From: Sarcocystis neurona
Taxonomy: Eukaryota > Apicomplexa > Conoidasida > Eucoccidiorida > Sarcocystidae
Direction: 5' to 3'
Assembly (NCBI GenBank): GCA_000727475.1
Contig: KL647303.1
Coordinates: 152,408 to 216,407, forward strand
DNA length: 64,000 nucleotides
The notes below the pieces were generated by a model that saw nothing but the letters and a program-made list of their open reading frames with translations, ran no database searches and had not been told where the DNA came from. Positions 49,101 to 61,100 of the stretch are shown piece by piece (the first letter of the stretch is position 1; each line of letters starts with the position of its first letter). Position numbers and translations under genes: made by a program.

Positions 49101-52100
49101 GTTACCTACGGGATGATGAGTTCCGTCTTCATTCGCTCCGACGGAGGAGGCTTCTGGCTCAATCTCTTCCTCACCTACCTCTACTTGAACCTGGCGAGAG
49201 TGGCAATGATTGTTTTCTTCTCTCCTATTCTTCGCCGGACGGGCTACGGCCTCACCTGGAAGGAGGTACGCGCGCGCTACGCCGCCGTGTGGCAGGGTCA
49301 CATATCGCCTGGACAGCGCTGGGGGAACTCCCAGACCGTCTGTTTGTGTCAGCGCGCGGATATGTGTCTCGGTGTGAGGTTTCTCTCGAGTACGTGTCTA
49401 TACACGTAGTGGAGACGTGTGTAGAGATGGGCATAGGTATAGGGGTGGTTGGGTGTGTATGCGGATGTACGTGTCTGTGACGGTGGGCGTAACTGCTTGC
49501 TTCGACCTTGGAGAGGCTTCTACGAGAATCGTATTTCCTCGACGACTTAGGCAGGCATGGTTGGGATTTCTTTCGTTACGGCAGAATCGGCGACGAACCG
49601 AGTAGAAAGTCGATGGGGTGTCGTTTTGCTGAGACTTTGTTTATTGAGAGTCAATGCTCTCTTCTCGAAGCGTCGAGAGGAGTGGCGGTCGTTGTTGTAG
49701 CAGGATAGGCAGCGGTATGTTTTGCTGCTTCCTCTGGCCGTGTGTGGTAGTTTGCAACTGCCCAGTGCAGCAGCAGCAGCAGCCAATTGGGTGTATGGCG
49801 CTTGCGTGCGGGGACTGCAGCGGTGATGTTTTTTTGTTGTCCAGAGAGGCTCCTTGCTGACTCCTTACAGATGTAAGCCGCTGCTGGTGCACTGCTGTTG
49901 CCCTGCTGCTGATGAAGCTTCGTCGATTGTCTCGCGCTGCTGCAGCCACTGCTGCCTTCCTGCGCCACACGTGCGGACGCGATACACGTGTGTGTCTGTT
50001 ATGTCATGCAACGGCCTCTGTGTTGCGCCCGGCTTGCCACATCCTTTGCTGCTCGCCCTGGGGATGTGTAGTTGCTGCTGCAGTACGCGGGTTGCGGTTG
50101 CTGCTGCTGCTGCAGGGAGTGTGCACATGCGTTTCTGTGGTGCTTTTGCTGACTGAGAGAGATGTAAATGCTGCTGGTTTGCGCACTGCCGTAGATTACG
50201 GCGCTTCCACTCTCTGGTGAGCGACGCGCGCCGTTTCGCCACTCGACAGTAGCCACATGACTTGCTACTGTTGTTCTCCCCTGACGGCACGTGCTGTCGG
50301 TGCCGGTGCCTGTCACTCCCGGTCCCTGTGTCCAGGTGGCTTAGCTCGCTGCAGGGCTACAGACTGCCACACGTCCAGCTCTGCGGCCGCGTTCGCTTCT
50401 CGTGATTCTCCAAATGCATACGGTGTGCGTCCGCGCAGCTCTTGCTGTTGTTGCCCCTGCTCGTGGAATCTCGACAGCTTGAGCGACTGCTGCGGCCGAG
50501 GCTGTGGTCCGACCTGATGCTGCTGGTGTTGCTGTCCTCTCGAGCGCCGTCCTCCCCAGTGGTGCCACTGTTGCGGCAGCTACGACGGCGCTGCCGTTGC
50601 TGCACGTGTTTTTGTCATTGCTGCTGCTGCTGCAGCCGCGGCCCATCTCGACCTGCTGCTATACAGCTGTTTGTGCGCGTGCTGCTGCTGGTACTGCTGT
50701 TGCAGGCGGTGCTGCTGATATGGGGTGGCCTCCGGGGCGGCATTGTCCTGGCCTTGGGTCTGCGTATTGAAAGGGACGGCAACCTGGAGAGCGAGTTAAC
50801 TAAGGCGATGTCGTTCTTTATATCTGGAAGTGTATTTCTTATCCTGCTGATCCACGGCATGACATTCGAGCTGCTGTACAGAGGCCTGAGTCCCTACCCA
50901 CCCAAGCCGTTTCGCCGTGTCTACCTGGAAGCTGTGATGAAGATGATTGACTACCAGTACATGGAGGAGAAGCAGGCGCTAAAAAATCACTGGCTCTTCA
51001 AAGGTACCGTCTGCTGGGAGCTGTACGTACACCACACGCGCGTGCCTTCGGAGCAGGCGTGTTTGTGTGTGGGAGAGGGCATAGCTGGGCACGACGTCTC
51101 TTCACTGGGCGGCAGACACACACGTGTGTGTGTGGCGTATCTTCTTCTTAGAAAAGAAGCAAGAAGGGGTGCACATTTCGGGAAGAGAACGGCAGTGTGT
51201 ATTCTCCACGTTTGCCTTGGGCTCTGCACAAGTCACGTACACATGTCCAGACGGTTGCCAACGACTTGAAGTATGTTTATATGTCTTGTGGATATTCATA
51301 GAAGTAGTGGAGTGTAGCTGAAGCCTGTTTCTAGGGTGCGCAATCCTACGCTCTCCACGAGTCACGTCCACATGTGTAGGCGTCTGTCTGTGGGCAGCAG
51401 TCGGTATGGAGAGCGCGGCGCACAGTCCGCTGGCGACGCACAGACGCTGCTGCTGCGTCTGCTTCAGAATGAGACGGACTTTTTGTGGGCAGTTGTGTTT
51501 GTGTGTATATGGCTTTCCCAGATACGTGGATTTCCAGGTGTGTCGCTGTGTTGATATATATGTATATGTATATGCGTAGATAAGTAGGTACGTTGCGGCG
51601 TGAGGAGGGAAGAAGGAAAAGGCGGCAGACAGCAGGCACAGACGTGGGACTCGTTGCTGCGATGGTAATAGTGCGAGGACTGGTGGCAGTATACTTTGGG
51701 GAGTGGAAAAGCAACAGTTACTGCAGGTCGGACCCACACGTTGCGGTAGTCGTCGTATTTGCAGCGGTAGCCTCAAGAGGAGGAAGGCAGCCGAGCTTCG
51801 CCAGTACTGCAGCAGTGACGTTCAAACGCGAGGGGCCCACACTTGTGTAGAAGAGCGCCTGTCGATATCTGAAGTTTCTGCGTAAAGTGAAGAAGCACAT
51901 CGGTAAGAAGAACTGCGTTCTCTGAAAGTTTCCTGCCCCTGCTTGACTTCCCGCGGAGCGGGCGCTGCCGCTGCTAGACGATCAAATCCGGGTTGTGTCA
52001 GCGTGTTGCTGCTGTACGTGAGAAGTGGTCGTGCTGCCTTTTCTGCTGTGGGGTGGCCGACACTTTTGCTTCTGCGGTCCCGCTGCGGATACTTGCTGGT

Positions 52101-55100
52101 GCTGCTGTTGCTGTTGCCGCGCCGCGGAACCGCGTTGGCCGCCCGACGCCGTCATGCCGTATAATTGCGTCCACACGTGTGTGAAGAGTGTGATACTGAT
52201 GTGTACAGAAGTCCAAGCCGAGAAAATTCTGTCTCGCGCCACCTGCACGAGTGGTGGTGGTGGGGATGCTGCGTCGCTGTCATTGCTGTTGCTGCAGGCA
52301 CCGACGTGCTCGTTTTTGCCGACAAAGTTGTGCCGGCGCTCGGTTGGCGGAAGGTAGATCGCATGGGGAATATGAATTTGAAGGCGCCGGATATAACGCT
52401 GGCATTTAGCTGTCTGCATGAGGCTTCTCTCACGACGTGGGTCGTGCCTACTGCGTATACTATGGCGCCTTCGGTGAGCGTCATGAAGCGTCTGGACACT
52501 GCCGGCATCCGCATGCAGCAGCAGCACCAGCTCGAAGGCAGCAGCAGAGAAGGAAGCTTTTACGAGGGGGAGGAGAGAAACGGCGAGGAGTCGGGAGGAG
52601 AACGGATCCTTCTCTCCCCCCCTGCCCAGGCAGAGTACGAAACCGCAGTTGCTGCAGCAGCTGAGTTGAGGCGACAGCAGGAAGCCGCCACCAAACCCGC
52701 ACAGCCGCTGGCTGCAGTGCCCTCCCGCAGTCGAGCACTGCTGTCGCCACCGTTGCCCGGACGGCCGCATCCTGCTGTTGCTGCTGCTGGGATTAGTCAG
52801 GAAGGTCTTGCTGCGAGGTCTGCGACTGGTGCTGCAGCGACAGCGGGGGTGGCTGCTGGTGAGCTGTCCCCGGAAAGTGACTTTGACGCCGGTAGCGCGC
52901 TGCACGGGGGAGCTGCTGCGGCGACAGCAACATCTCGACAACAGGGCAGTCCGGCTGCGGAGGAACGACCTGGGCGGCGTCCTGTTGCGCCGCCCCTGAC
53001 TTCGCCACCGAGCCCGTCTGGTGCTGCTGCGGTAGCAGGAACCCCTGCTTCGTCGCGTCTACATGTGTCAGCGCAACCACTTGGAACTGAAGCCGCAGCG
53101 GCCGACGCACCTGGCGGCGGCCTCGGCCTTGGCCTTCGCTCACCGCATCATCCCCATCCCGCTCCCGAAGGCGCTGGTGTGGCTGTTGCCGCGGATGGCG
53201 CCGCCGCAGAAGCCGCCGCAGCAGGGAAAACGCGTCGCAGCGGTGCAGGCGGTGTCGCTGCTGGTGCCGAGGCAACCTCAGGTGCGAGCCCCCTGCTGTC
53301 CCCAGCAGAGGCACAGAAGCAGCATGACGCTGGCGCAACGCCCGGATCTGCAGCCTACTTATCTCCCCGTCCGTCTTTCGCCAGCAGACCTATTTCGGAA
53401 GTAGGTTCTCGCGGACCGTCACGTACACCATCCCTGGCTGCTATGCATGCGGCGACGCAGCAGCGACTGCCGTCTCACCTGCAGCCGCAGCAGCAGCACG
53501 GTCCTCATCAACAGCCTCATCCTTCGCTCAGAGATCACCCCTTGACACCTCGACGTCCAGGTGGCAGGCTGCACGACAAAGAAGAGGAGATTGTCGAAAC
53601 GCACATGAAAAAAATCAGAAAAGTAAGCGCTCTCTCATTGTCTTTTTACGTTGTAGAGAGCAAACACCTTTTCATACATGTAGGTGTCTCATATATATAT
53701 ACACACGTGTACCCCTCTCCGGTAACGCGTATGCCTCTGTGTAAGGGTGCGCTGGGATCGGCTGCGGCCACCTGTGCGTCTCTGTGTAAACAAGTGTGAA
53801 CAACTGCTTCCCAAAAGTCAAGAAGAAGAGATACTTCCTCCTTTACCGGGTAGGTGATACGCGCGACTCTCGGTCTGTTTTCCTCGCATGTCTGCGTGAT
53901 GTCGTGGGCTTGCGTCTTCTCTTCGCGGCGTTATTACTACGCGTGCACCTACTGGGCAATGAAAACAGCCGCCCGCAGCCGCCGGTTCCTGCGTGCAGAA
54001 GAGTAGCGTATCTGTATTCTTCTGCGTCGCCTCTCTATGCGAAGAAGGCGGGCTGCTGCGGGCGTGCGGATGGCCTACGGCACCCCGGTGGCTGGCCGCG
54101 CCGTAGTGGTTGAGCGCCACCACTGCTGCTGCTGAAAAGACGTAGACGACTACAACAACTACGACGACGACTGCGCCGTCTTGCAGGAGATAAATATCCC
54201 TCTGTACTTTGTTTCCGCTTGTAGCTGGTCACTGGCTGTTACTCAACGCAGCAACGCCTGCTGCTTACTAACGTCGAGTGGCGGTGTGCTGCTCCGGTGA
54301 AAGAAGACAACCACAAGACGCCTGAGAGAATCGCATGCAGGATGGACGCGTCTTTTGAAGAGAGAGGGGCGCGGCAATTTTGAAGAATAACGTTGGAAGT
54401 GCAGCGGATATGTCCTTAAATTAACTCGTAGCAAACACGTGGCCGTCCCACCGGCGTGTCTCTCGGCGTGTGCCTCTCTCTATACATCTATATATGTATG
54501 TAAATCTGCATCCCAGAGCGACAGCAAAGTTAGCGCCATGTGCGATTGTGGCGGTCGAAGCTGGTTTCCCAGAAAGCGGCGATGCCAGAGACGAGACACG
54601 CGCAGACAAGGAAGTGCTGCTGCTTCCTGTTTAAACACTTTTGCCGCTGCTGCTGTTGCGCCGCTCTGTAGCGCACGCCGCTGCAACGGAGTCCGCGGGA
54701 CGTAGTTTCGCTCCAACACCCAACACCGTCTGCACTTGCTTTACATATGGGGCGGAAGATGAAGGTTATAAGTATCACCGCCTTGCCTCTTTTCTTCGTC
54801 GCTGCTGCTCCCGTTTCCTGCTCCGTCTCTCTGTGCGACCCACCAGGGCGCCCTGCACCGAGACCAGAAGGTCGGCAGACGTGCCGCAGACGTGCTTAAC
54901 GCGACGCGTGTGTCGACACGTATATGTTTGAGTCGGTGGCACGGGATTATTAAGGGGACGCTTCTGTGTGACGCATGTAGATGGGGAGTAGTCTCTTGCC
55001 ACTTCTTTTTTTTCTACTTCTCTGGCTCGCCGTGTATGTACACATATATATATAAGGTACATATATGTGTACACGCCTCTATATATATCTTTCTGTCTAT

Positions 55101-58100
55101 CTACCTCTCTCTCTCTTTATATATATATATGTGCCGCCCTCTGTCTGTGTCTGTGTCTCCGTAACCCTCTCTCTCCGTTTCTGTCGTTTCCTCTGTGTGT
55201 ATGTGTGTGTGTGCGTATGTGTGTGTACGTGTGTGGTGACTGCTGCCTTTTGCATGAACGTGTTGCTGTTGTACGCAGGAGAAGCATGCGCACACATTAG
55301 CAGCGCTGTCCCAAGGTTTGAAGCCGGAGCTGCCTTCGGCGACCTCTGCTTTCGATCCGAAGTTCAACTTGCGCCTCATTGAGCATGCAACGACAGAAGA
55401 CAAGACGGCTGCAGTGCCGCACCAGCAGCAGCGCGGGCCACATCTATCTGCGCCGTCCTTCGGTGCCTCTCGCGGTGCTGAAGGCGGAGGGGCGGGGGGG
55501 GGCGGGACTGGCCGGAGGACGCGACTCTCGCGGGAGCAACTGCAGCAGCAGTATCACTACGCGGGCAACCACCAGCGCTCGACGGGGAGAGTCGAAGCAG
55601 CAGCAGCAGCAGCGCCACAGCGTCCAGAGTCGCACGCAGGCAGCGGAGGGGGAGAGCCAACGGGAGAGCAGCTGCTGTGTCCAGCGTCGTCTGTCTCGTG
55701 CGGCGAAGAGGAGGGGCAGCACCAGCAGCAGCAGCAGAGGCAGTTTTTCCCGTCGCCTTCGGGAGGCTCTGGGAGCCGTGCGTTTCTTGCCAGGGGAGGA
55801 GGCAGGAAGCAGCACCAGTACTTGACACATGAGAACACGCGTGGCAGTCTCGCAGCTGCAGGATGCGGCGGTTCGAGCTCGTCGCACAGGCTGCTCAGCG
55901 TAAAGTCGGGTGTTTTGCCAGCAGATGGTGCTCTGCCGTCCGCAGCAGGACTGCGAGAGGCAGAGACACCGGCTTCCAGCTGCACTGCTGTTGAGCATGC
56001 CGCAGCCTCTGCTGCGCTTTCTAGCAGCGCGCCAGGTTCTTCTGCAGCAGGGGGAGGACGCACATCAGGCGGTGCTGCTTCGCGCCACTCGTGGACGACC
56101 GGACTGCTACAGGCGATGGGACTTGTCCGCTCGGCTGCTGCGGCGGGGTCGGCGCGGCCGGGCGAGCAGCCTGAGGACCACAGCCAGCCCAAGTCAGAGA
56201 GATCGTTGCTGCTGGACGCAGCGAACGTAGCGGCAGCAGGAACGGGAGGCAGCAAGCCAGGTCGCAGCCGGTCCCGCGGCATGGACAGTACTGCTGCTGC
56301 TGCAGCAGTTGCCATCCCGTACAGCGTTACAGCCTTGCCAAAGAACGGAGAAGCGAAGAAGACGTGGAGAACAGCAAGGTCTGGCAGCAGCAGGCGAAGT
56401 CTTTCCCTTGTCATCGTGAAGCAGGCGGAAACTGTGGGGGAAGCAGCGGCTGCCAAAGGAGGAGGAGGAGCAGGAACAGCCGTAGCAGCAGGAGCGGATG
56501 GAAGAGATTCGGCGGAGAGTATGCGCCGGGGTATGCATGCATCTGTAGCCCATGCCGCAGCGTATGAATGTGAGTGGGACGAAGACTGTCACGGCAAGAC
56601 GAGGACCGTGCCCGCATTAGCAGCAGCAGCAGGAGGGCGGAGCACCTCGCTAGTGCGAGGCAATATGAGAAGACATGGGAAGAAGCGACTCCCGGCTGCG
56701 CTGCTCCTAACGCAGGCGCAGGGGCGGCAGCTGCGCGTAGAGAGAGAGTCGAAAGTGGGCCACAGCAGCGGCGACGCAGCAGCGTTCGCAGAGAACCCAC
56801 GACTCAGCAGCAAAGACTCACTACACAGGGAAGGGGGAGGAGGAGTGGGAGGAGCAGCAAATGCTGCAGAACACAGCGAAGATGAGGCCGCCGTTGACTG
56901 GCCTCCTCCTGTCCGCGAAGACTCTGCGAGGAGATATGACACCGACGCGACACTAGTGTTCCACACCAAAGGATTCACTGACCAGGCCGAGGCCTACCGC
57001 AGAAAGCGAAAGGCAAGTTGACTTATTTTTCTGGCATTTTCTAGAGGTCGACTGCGTTAGAACGTCTCGCTTTTTCTCAACTTGTCCATGTGCACGTTGG
57101 TTGACTGCTCAGGACACCGGCTTTCTCCTGTCTTTATCTGTCCACTTGACCTCCTAGAGGCAGGGAGGACACTGCCGTGGGATGTGTGCGTCAATGTGTG
57201 CGTATGGGATGGGTGCATATAGTCGTTCTCTTCTTGCTGGGACGGACACACAGCGGTTCGTTGAGCGGCTTCAACGTGGGGACGCGTCTCGAAGTTTCGG
57301 CGGCCGGAGACAGAAGGCCAGCACGTGAAGACGCGTGTCTTGTCGATTTCCATCCACCAGCTGCTTCTCTCACTCTACCTTGCACACTAGCAAACGAGAA
57401 TACTGCGTCAGAAGCATACAGGCGGGGGCGGTGGGGTGGACAGGCCGCAGTCTTGCGCCGCAGCGGCGAAAAACCAGCCGAAGGGAGAAGGAGCAGCAGC
57501 AGCAGTGGCGAAGACAACAGCAGCGTGCAGCGCTGGAAGGGAGGAAGCAGGCGACAGCAGGACTCGTAAAGGACTCGGTGACTCATTTGCTTTGCGTAGA
57601 TCTCTGCGGCTTTTTGTACACGCGTCGCGGACTCACAAGACGTGCGCTTGCGTATATAGGTGTGACTGATGTGTAGTGTTGAAACGCCGATGTGTTTGTG
57701 GCCGTTTACGCGCTGTGGAGTAGTTTTCGCTGTGTAAATAGATACAAAGAGGAATGGTCAGAAAAAAGTGGCGTCAGATAGATGCGGCCTGGCCCCAAGT
57801 GGGACCTTAATGTAGAAATTTGACGAAGTGCTGCGAAGAGGCGACACTGATGTGCACGTGGTGCCAGCTGCATGCGTCTTCGTCATTCGGAGAAATTTTC
57901 TTCGAAAGGCAGGCCAATGTGGAACCGTGCATACGCACTTCTTGATATACGGTCGGCTGTCAGCTGCCTTACACGCGTGCTTGTTCTCCCTCCGTGGGTA
58001 CATGTACTCCATCCGACTGCAGCGACAGAACTGCTGCCCCGGCACTGCCGCTGCTGCTGCTCCGATTGGCGTGGGACTGCTGGTGGGGATGCGTCGCAGA

Positions 58101-61100
58101 GACATCGCATGGTTGTTTTTTGTTTGCTGGCTGTGTTGAGCCCGTGAGATGGTTGTCGGAACACACGTCGGTCTGCGTCTTTTCTTCGCTGCCGTTTGCA
58201 CAGAGTCGCCTCCCATACCGCTGTTGCGACTTGCTGCCTTGTTCCTGCCGTTTGCAGAATCGCCTCGCCTACCGTTTCCACGACCTGCTGCACTTCCCTT
58301 CGTTGCACCGCAGCAGACGCGCGTCTTCTGAGTCTTCCTCTGTGGAACGCACGGGCAGCGACCGAAGCGGCGGCGGCAGAGCAGGAGGCGGAGGAGGGCC
58401 AGGGCCGACAGCAGGAGGAGGAGGAACAGCAGAACGCGGAAGGGGAGAACTGCCAGAAGTGGAGTCTGGAGACGACAGCAACGTAGTGCTGCAGAAGAAT
58501 ATGAAATGTCAGACTTCTTCAGAGGTGCTCAAAGGAGAGTCGAGCACGTCTCCTCGGCGTGGACGCGTCATGGGTTCTGCTACCTCTTACACATTCGACG
58601 TGGGCCAGTGGCCGCCCGAGCAGTCGCAATCGCAGCAGCAGCAGACGCAGGAGCGGCCGTCGTGGCTTTTGGTGCCACCCCTTGCTGCTGCTGAAACGCC
58701 TTCTCCACGTGTGGGCGAGCAGCAGACTGCATCTGAGTCTGCGCTGCGAGCATCTCTCATGCGTCCCGGTGCGACAGTGTCCAGGCGGCCGCGTGCGGGA
58801 GACAGTGAGACGCTTTTGCGAGGCCTGCGGCAGCAGCAGCGAGGGCTGCAGCAGCAGCAGCCGCGTGATGGGGGAGGAAATCGCGGCTATGCGGAAATAG
58901 ATGAAGCAGAAGACGACGAAGCAGCTGCAACGCCAAGCAGCGGCCCCGGCGGAAGTGCTGAAGTGGCCGCTGGGAAAACACAAACTGCAAAGCAGGCCGG
59001 GCGCGAGCGCCCGAAACGCTACAGAACACCGCGACGCTTGAAACCTGGTGCTAGGTCTACCGCGGCAGGGCGGTCGGGTTCAGGCGCTGAAGGCGCAGGT
59101 CGCGATGAGGTGGAAGAGAAAAGTGTTGACGCTGCTGCTGCGGCGGGGTCGTCAGCCCGGAGGCTGTCGATTCGTCAGCGGAGGCGTGAAGAGCAGCGCT
59201 GCACCGTAACGCCGGGAATCAGCAGCAGTTTTCACGCAGGAACCACCGGCGCAGAAGGCGTGGATCCGGGGGCCGAGCAGAGGACGCAGTCTATGGCCAA
59301 CCTGATCAGAGAAAGCACCTCGAGACGGCTTCGCCTGCGGTGGAAAGGCAGAGATACACAGAGCGACACAGGGCTCTCCGTCGCCGCCGAGGCAGAGGGG
59401 CTTGCCCAGTTAAAAAAGAGTCTCTCTCTGGCAAGCTCGGAAAGTTACTTCGAGGTGAGAAGTCGTGTCTTTTGGGCCGTCGAGCTCCTACCGTCTGCGC
59501 TGAAAAAGGGCTGATGCCGCTGCGCCGGCGGCCTCGGGGAAGCTCTCTGGTGCGCACCTGCGCTTCTTTCTCCTCGTCTAGTGACGGGCTGGGTGCGTCC
59601 ACAGCCACCAGCGCATGGGGACACATGTCTCTCTACGTGTGTGGATGTTGCGGCAACCCCCCCGGAATATCCGTAGGTGTGTTCGGGTGCCTACGAGGAG
59701 TCCACGCAAACTTCGTAGGCGTCAGTTCGAATAGCACGTCTGCAGCGCCCACGAGAACTCTGTGAGACGACGCAGCAGTCGTGCACGCCGGCTGACCTCG
59801 TCAGCGGTCCAGCGCGCCACACAAACCGGTTCTCTTTTCCTCAGAGGACGATTTTCGCATATACGCATCTCAGTTTCCGACGTCATTCTGCGACCTCGCA
59901 AACGCCCTGGCGGACAGATACAGTGCGAGTGACACTGGTATCTGTGTAGTGCACGAGTATATGTATTTATATATATATGTGTATGTATGTGTTCGCCTTC
60001 GTATGTGTAGACCTCACGACGCTAGGAGTCGGGAGGTGCGACGTAGTGCTCCCCTCTGGGCCTGCGCATAATTATTCCACTTCTGTGTATATGTCTAGTT
60101 GAAAAGGCTGGAGGGAGGTGGGGTACTTGGCTTAGCTCCAGGACATAGCTGGTATCCTCTGCGCTGCGGTGTACGTAGTCCGGGGCAGCAGCACGTTTGC
60201 GGAGGTGCGTTTTTCTTCGTCTCGGACGGTATGAAACGACAGCAGCAGCAGAAGACAGAGAGTCTTTTTTGACTCCCCGGCGTCGCCGCTCCTGCTTGGT
60301 ATACGCACAGGAGAGCTGCGGCCGTGACCAGCTCTCCTGAAGTCGCGAGCTTTGCAGCGTGGAGGAGAGCCAACTACCTTCTGTTGAGGTGCAGCCAACC
60401 GTTGTTGGGTGGAGTTGTCGCAGAGGCGTCTATCAAATCGCCTGTTAGCTTTCTACGTATGTGTGTGTGTGTGTATAACGCAGCAGCTGCAATGCCTGCG
60501 TCTTCGCGGCGGGGCGGGGCTCGCAAGTTTTTGCTCTGCTGAGATCGAGCAGTGCTTATCTGTACTGGGAGATTTGTGCCTCATGACTCCCGTGCGCAGT
60601 TGTTCCTATTTGTGAACCCACTTCTATAGTCGTGTGCATTCGGGAACGTAGTTCTCTTCACACTGCTGTGCTCGCAGGTTCAGCTCTGCGTGTACACGTC
60701 TCTGTCGATATGCGTATAGGAAGACTTGTCAACAGAAAACGACTGGGCACACAGTCCAGGACAGACGGACTTGTCTGTGTGTCGCGTCTCGTCGACTGCG
60801 TCTCTTTTGGCGCAGAGGTGCTGCCCAGCAGTAACGTCGCTGGCCCTGCGATGCCGTCGCGTGTGTGTGCGCGTGTGTCCGTTTTTGCTGCTGCGTGGGA
60901 CGTGCTGCAGATTCCAGCGACCCCACGACGCGGGTCGTTCACCTCTCCGCACAAGGCGGGGATTGCAGTGACGCCGTTGTATACGACGCCAGGCGCAGGG
61001 AGCAGGCGCAAGGTGCTGCGGAAGGAAAGAGAGGGAGAGCTGTATTTGATGATCTTTAATGCGTGCCGAGAAATGTACCACAGACTGTACCACAAAAACT

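Noticed and set aside
59720..59745. tRNA-like AGTTCGAAT T-arm motif
   Set aside because: No acceptor stem or anticodon arm could be built around it; no tRNA was supported anywhere in the window.
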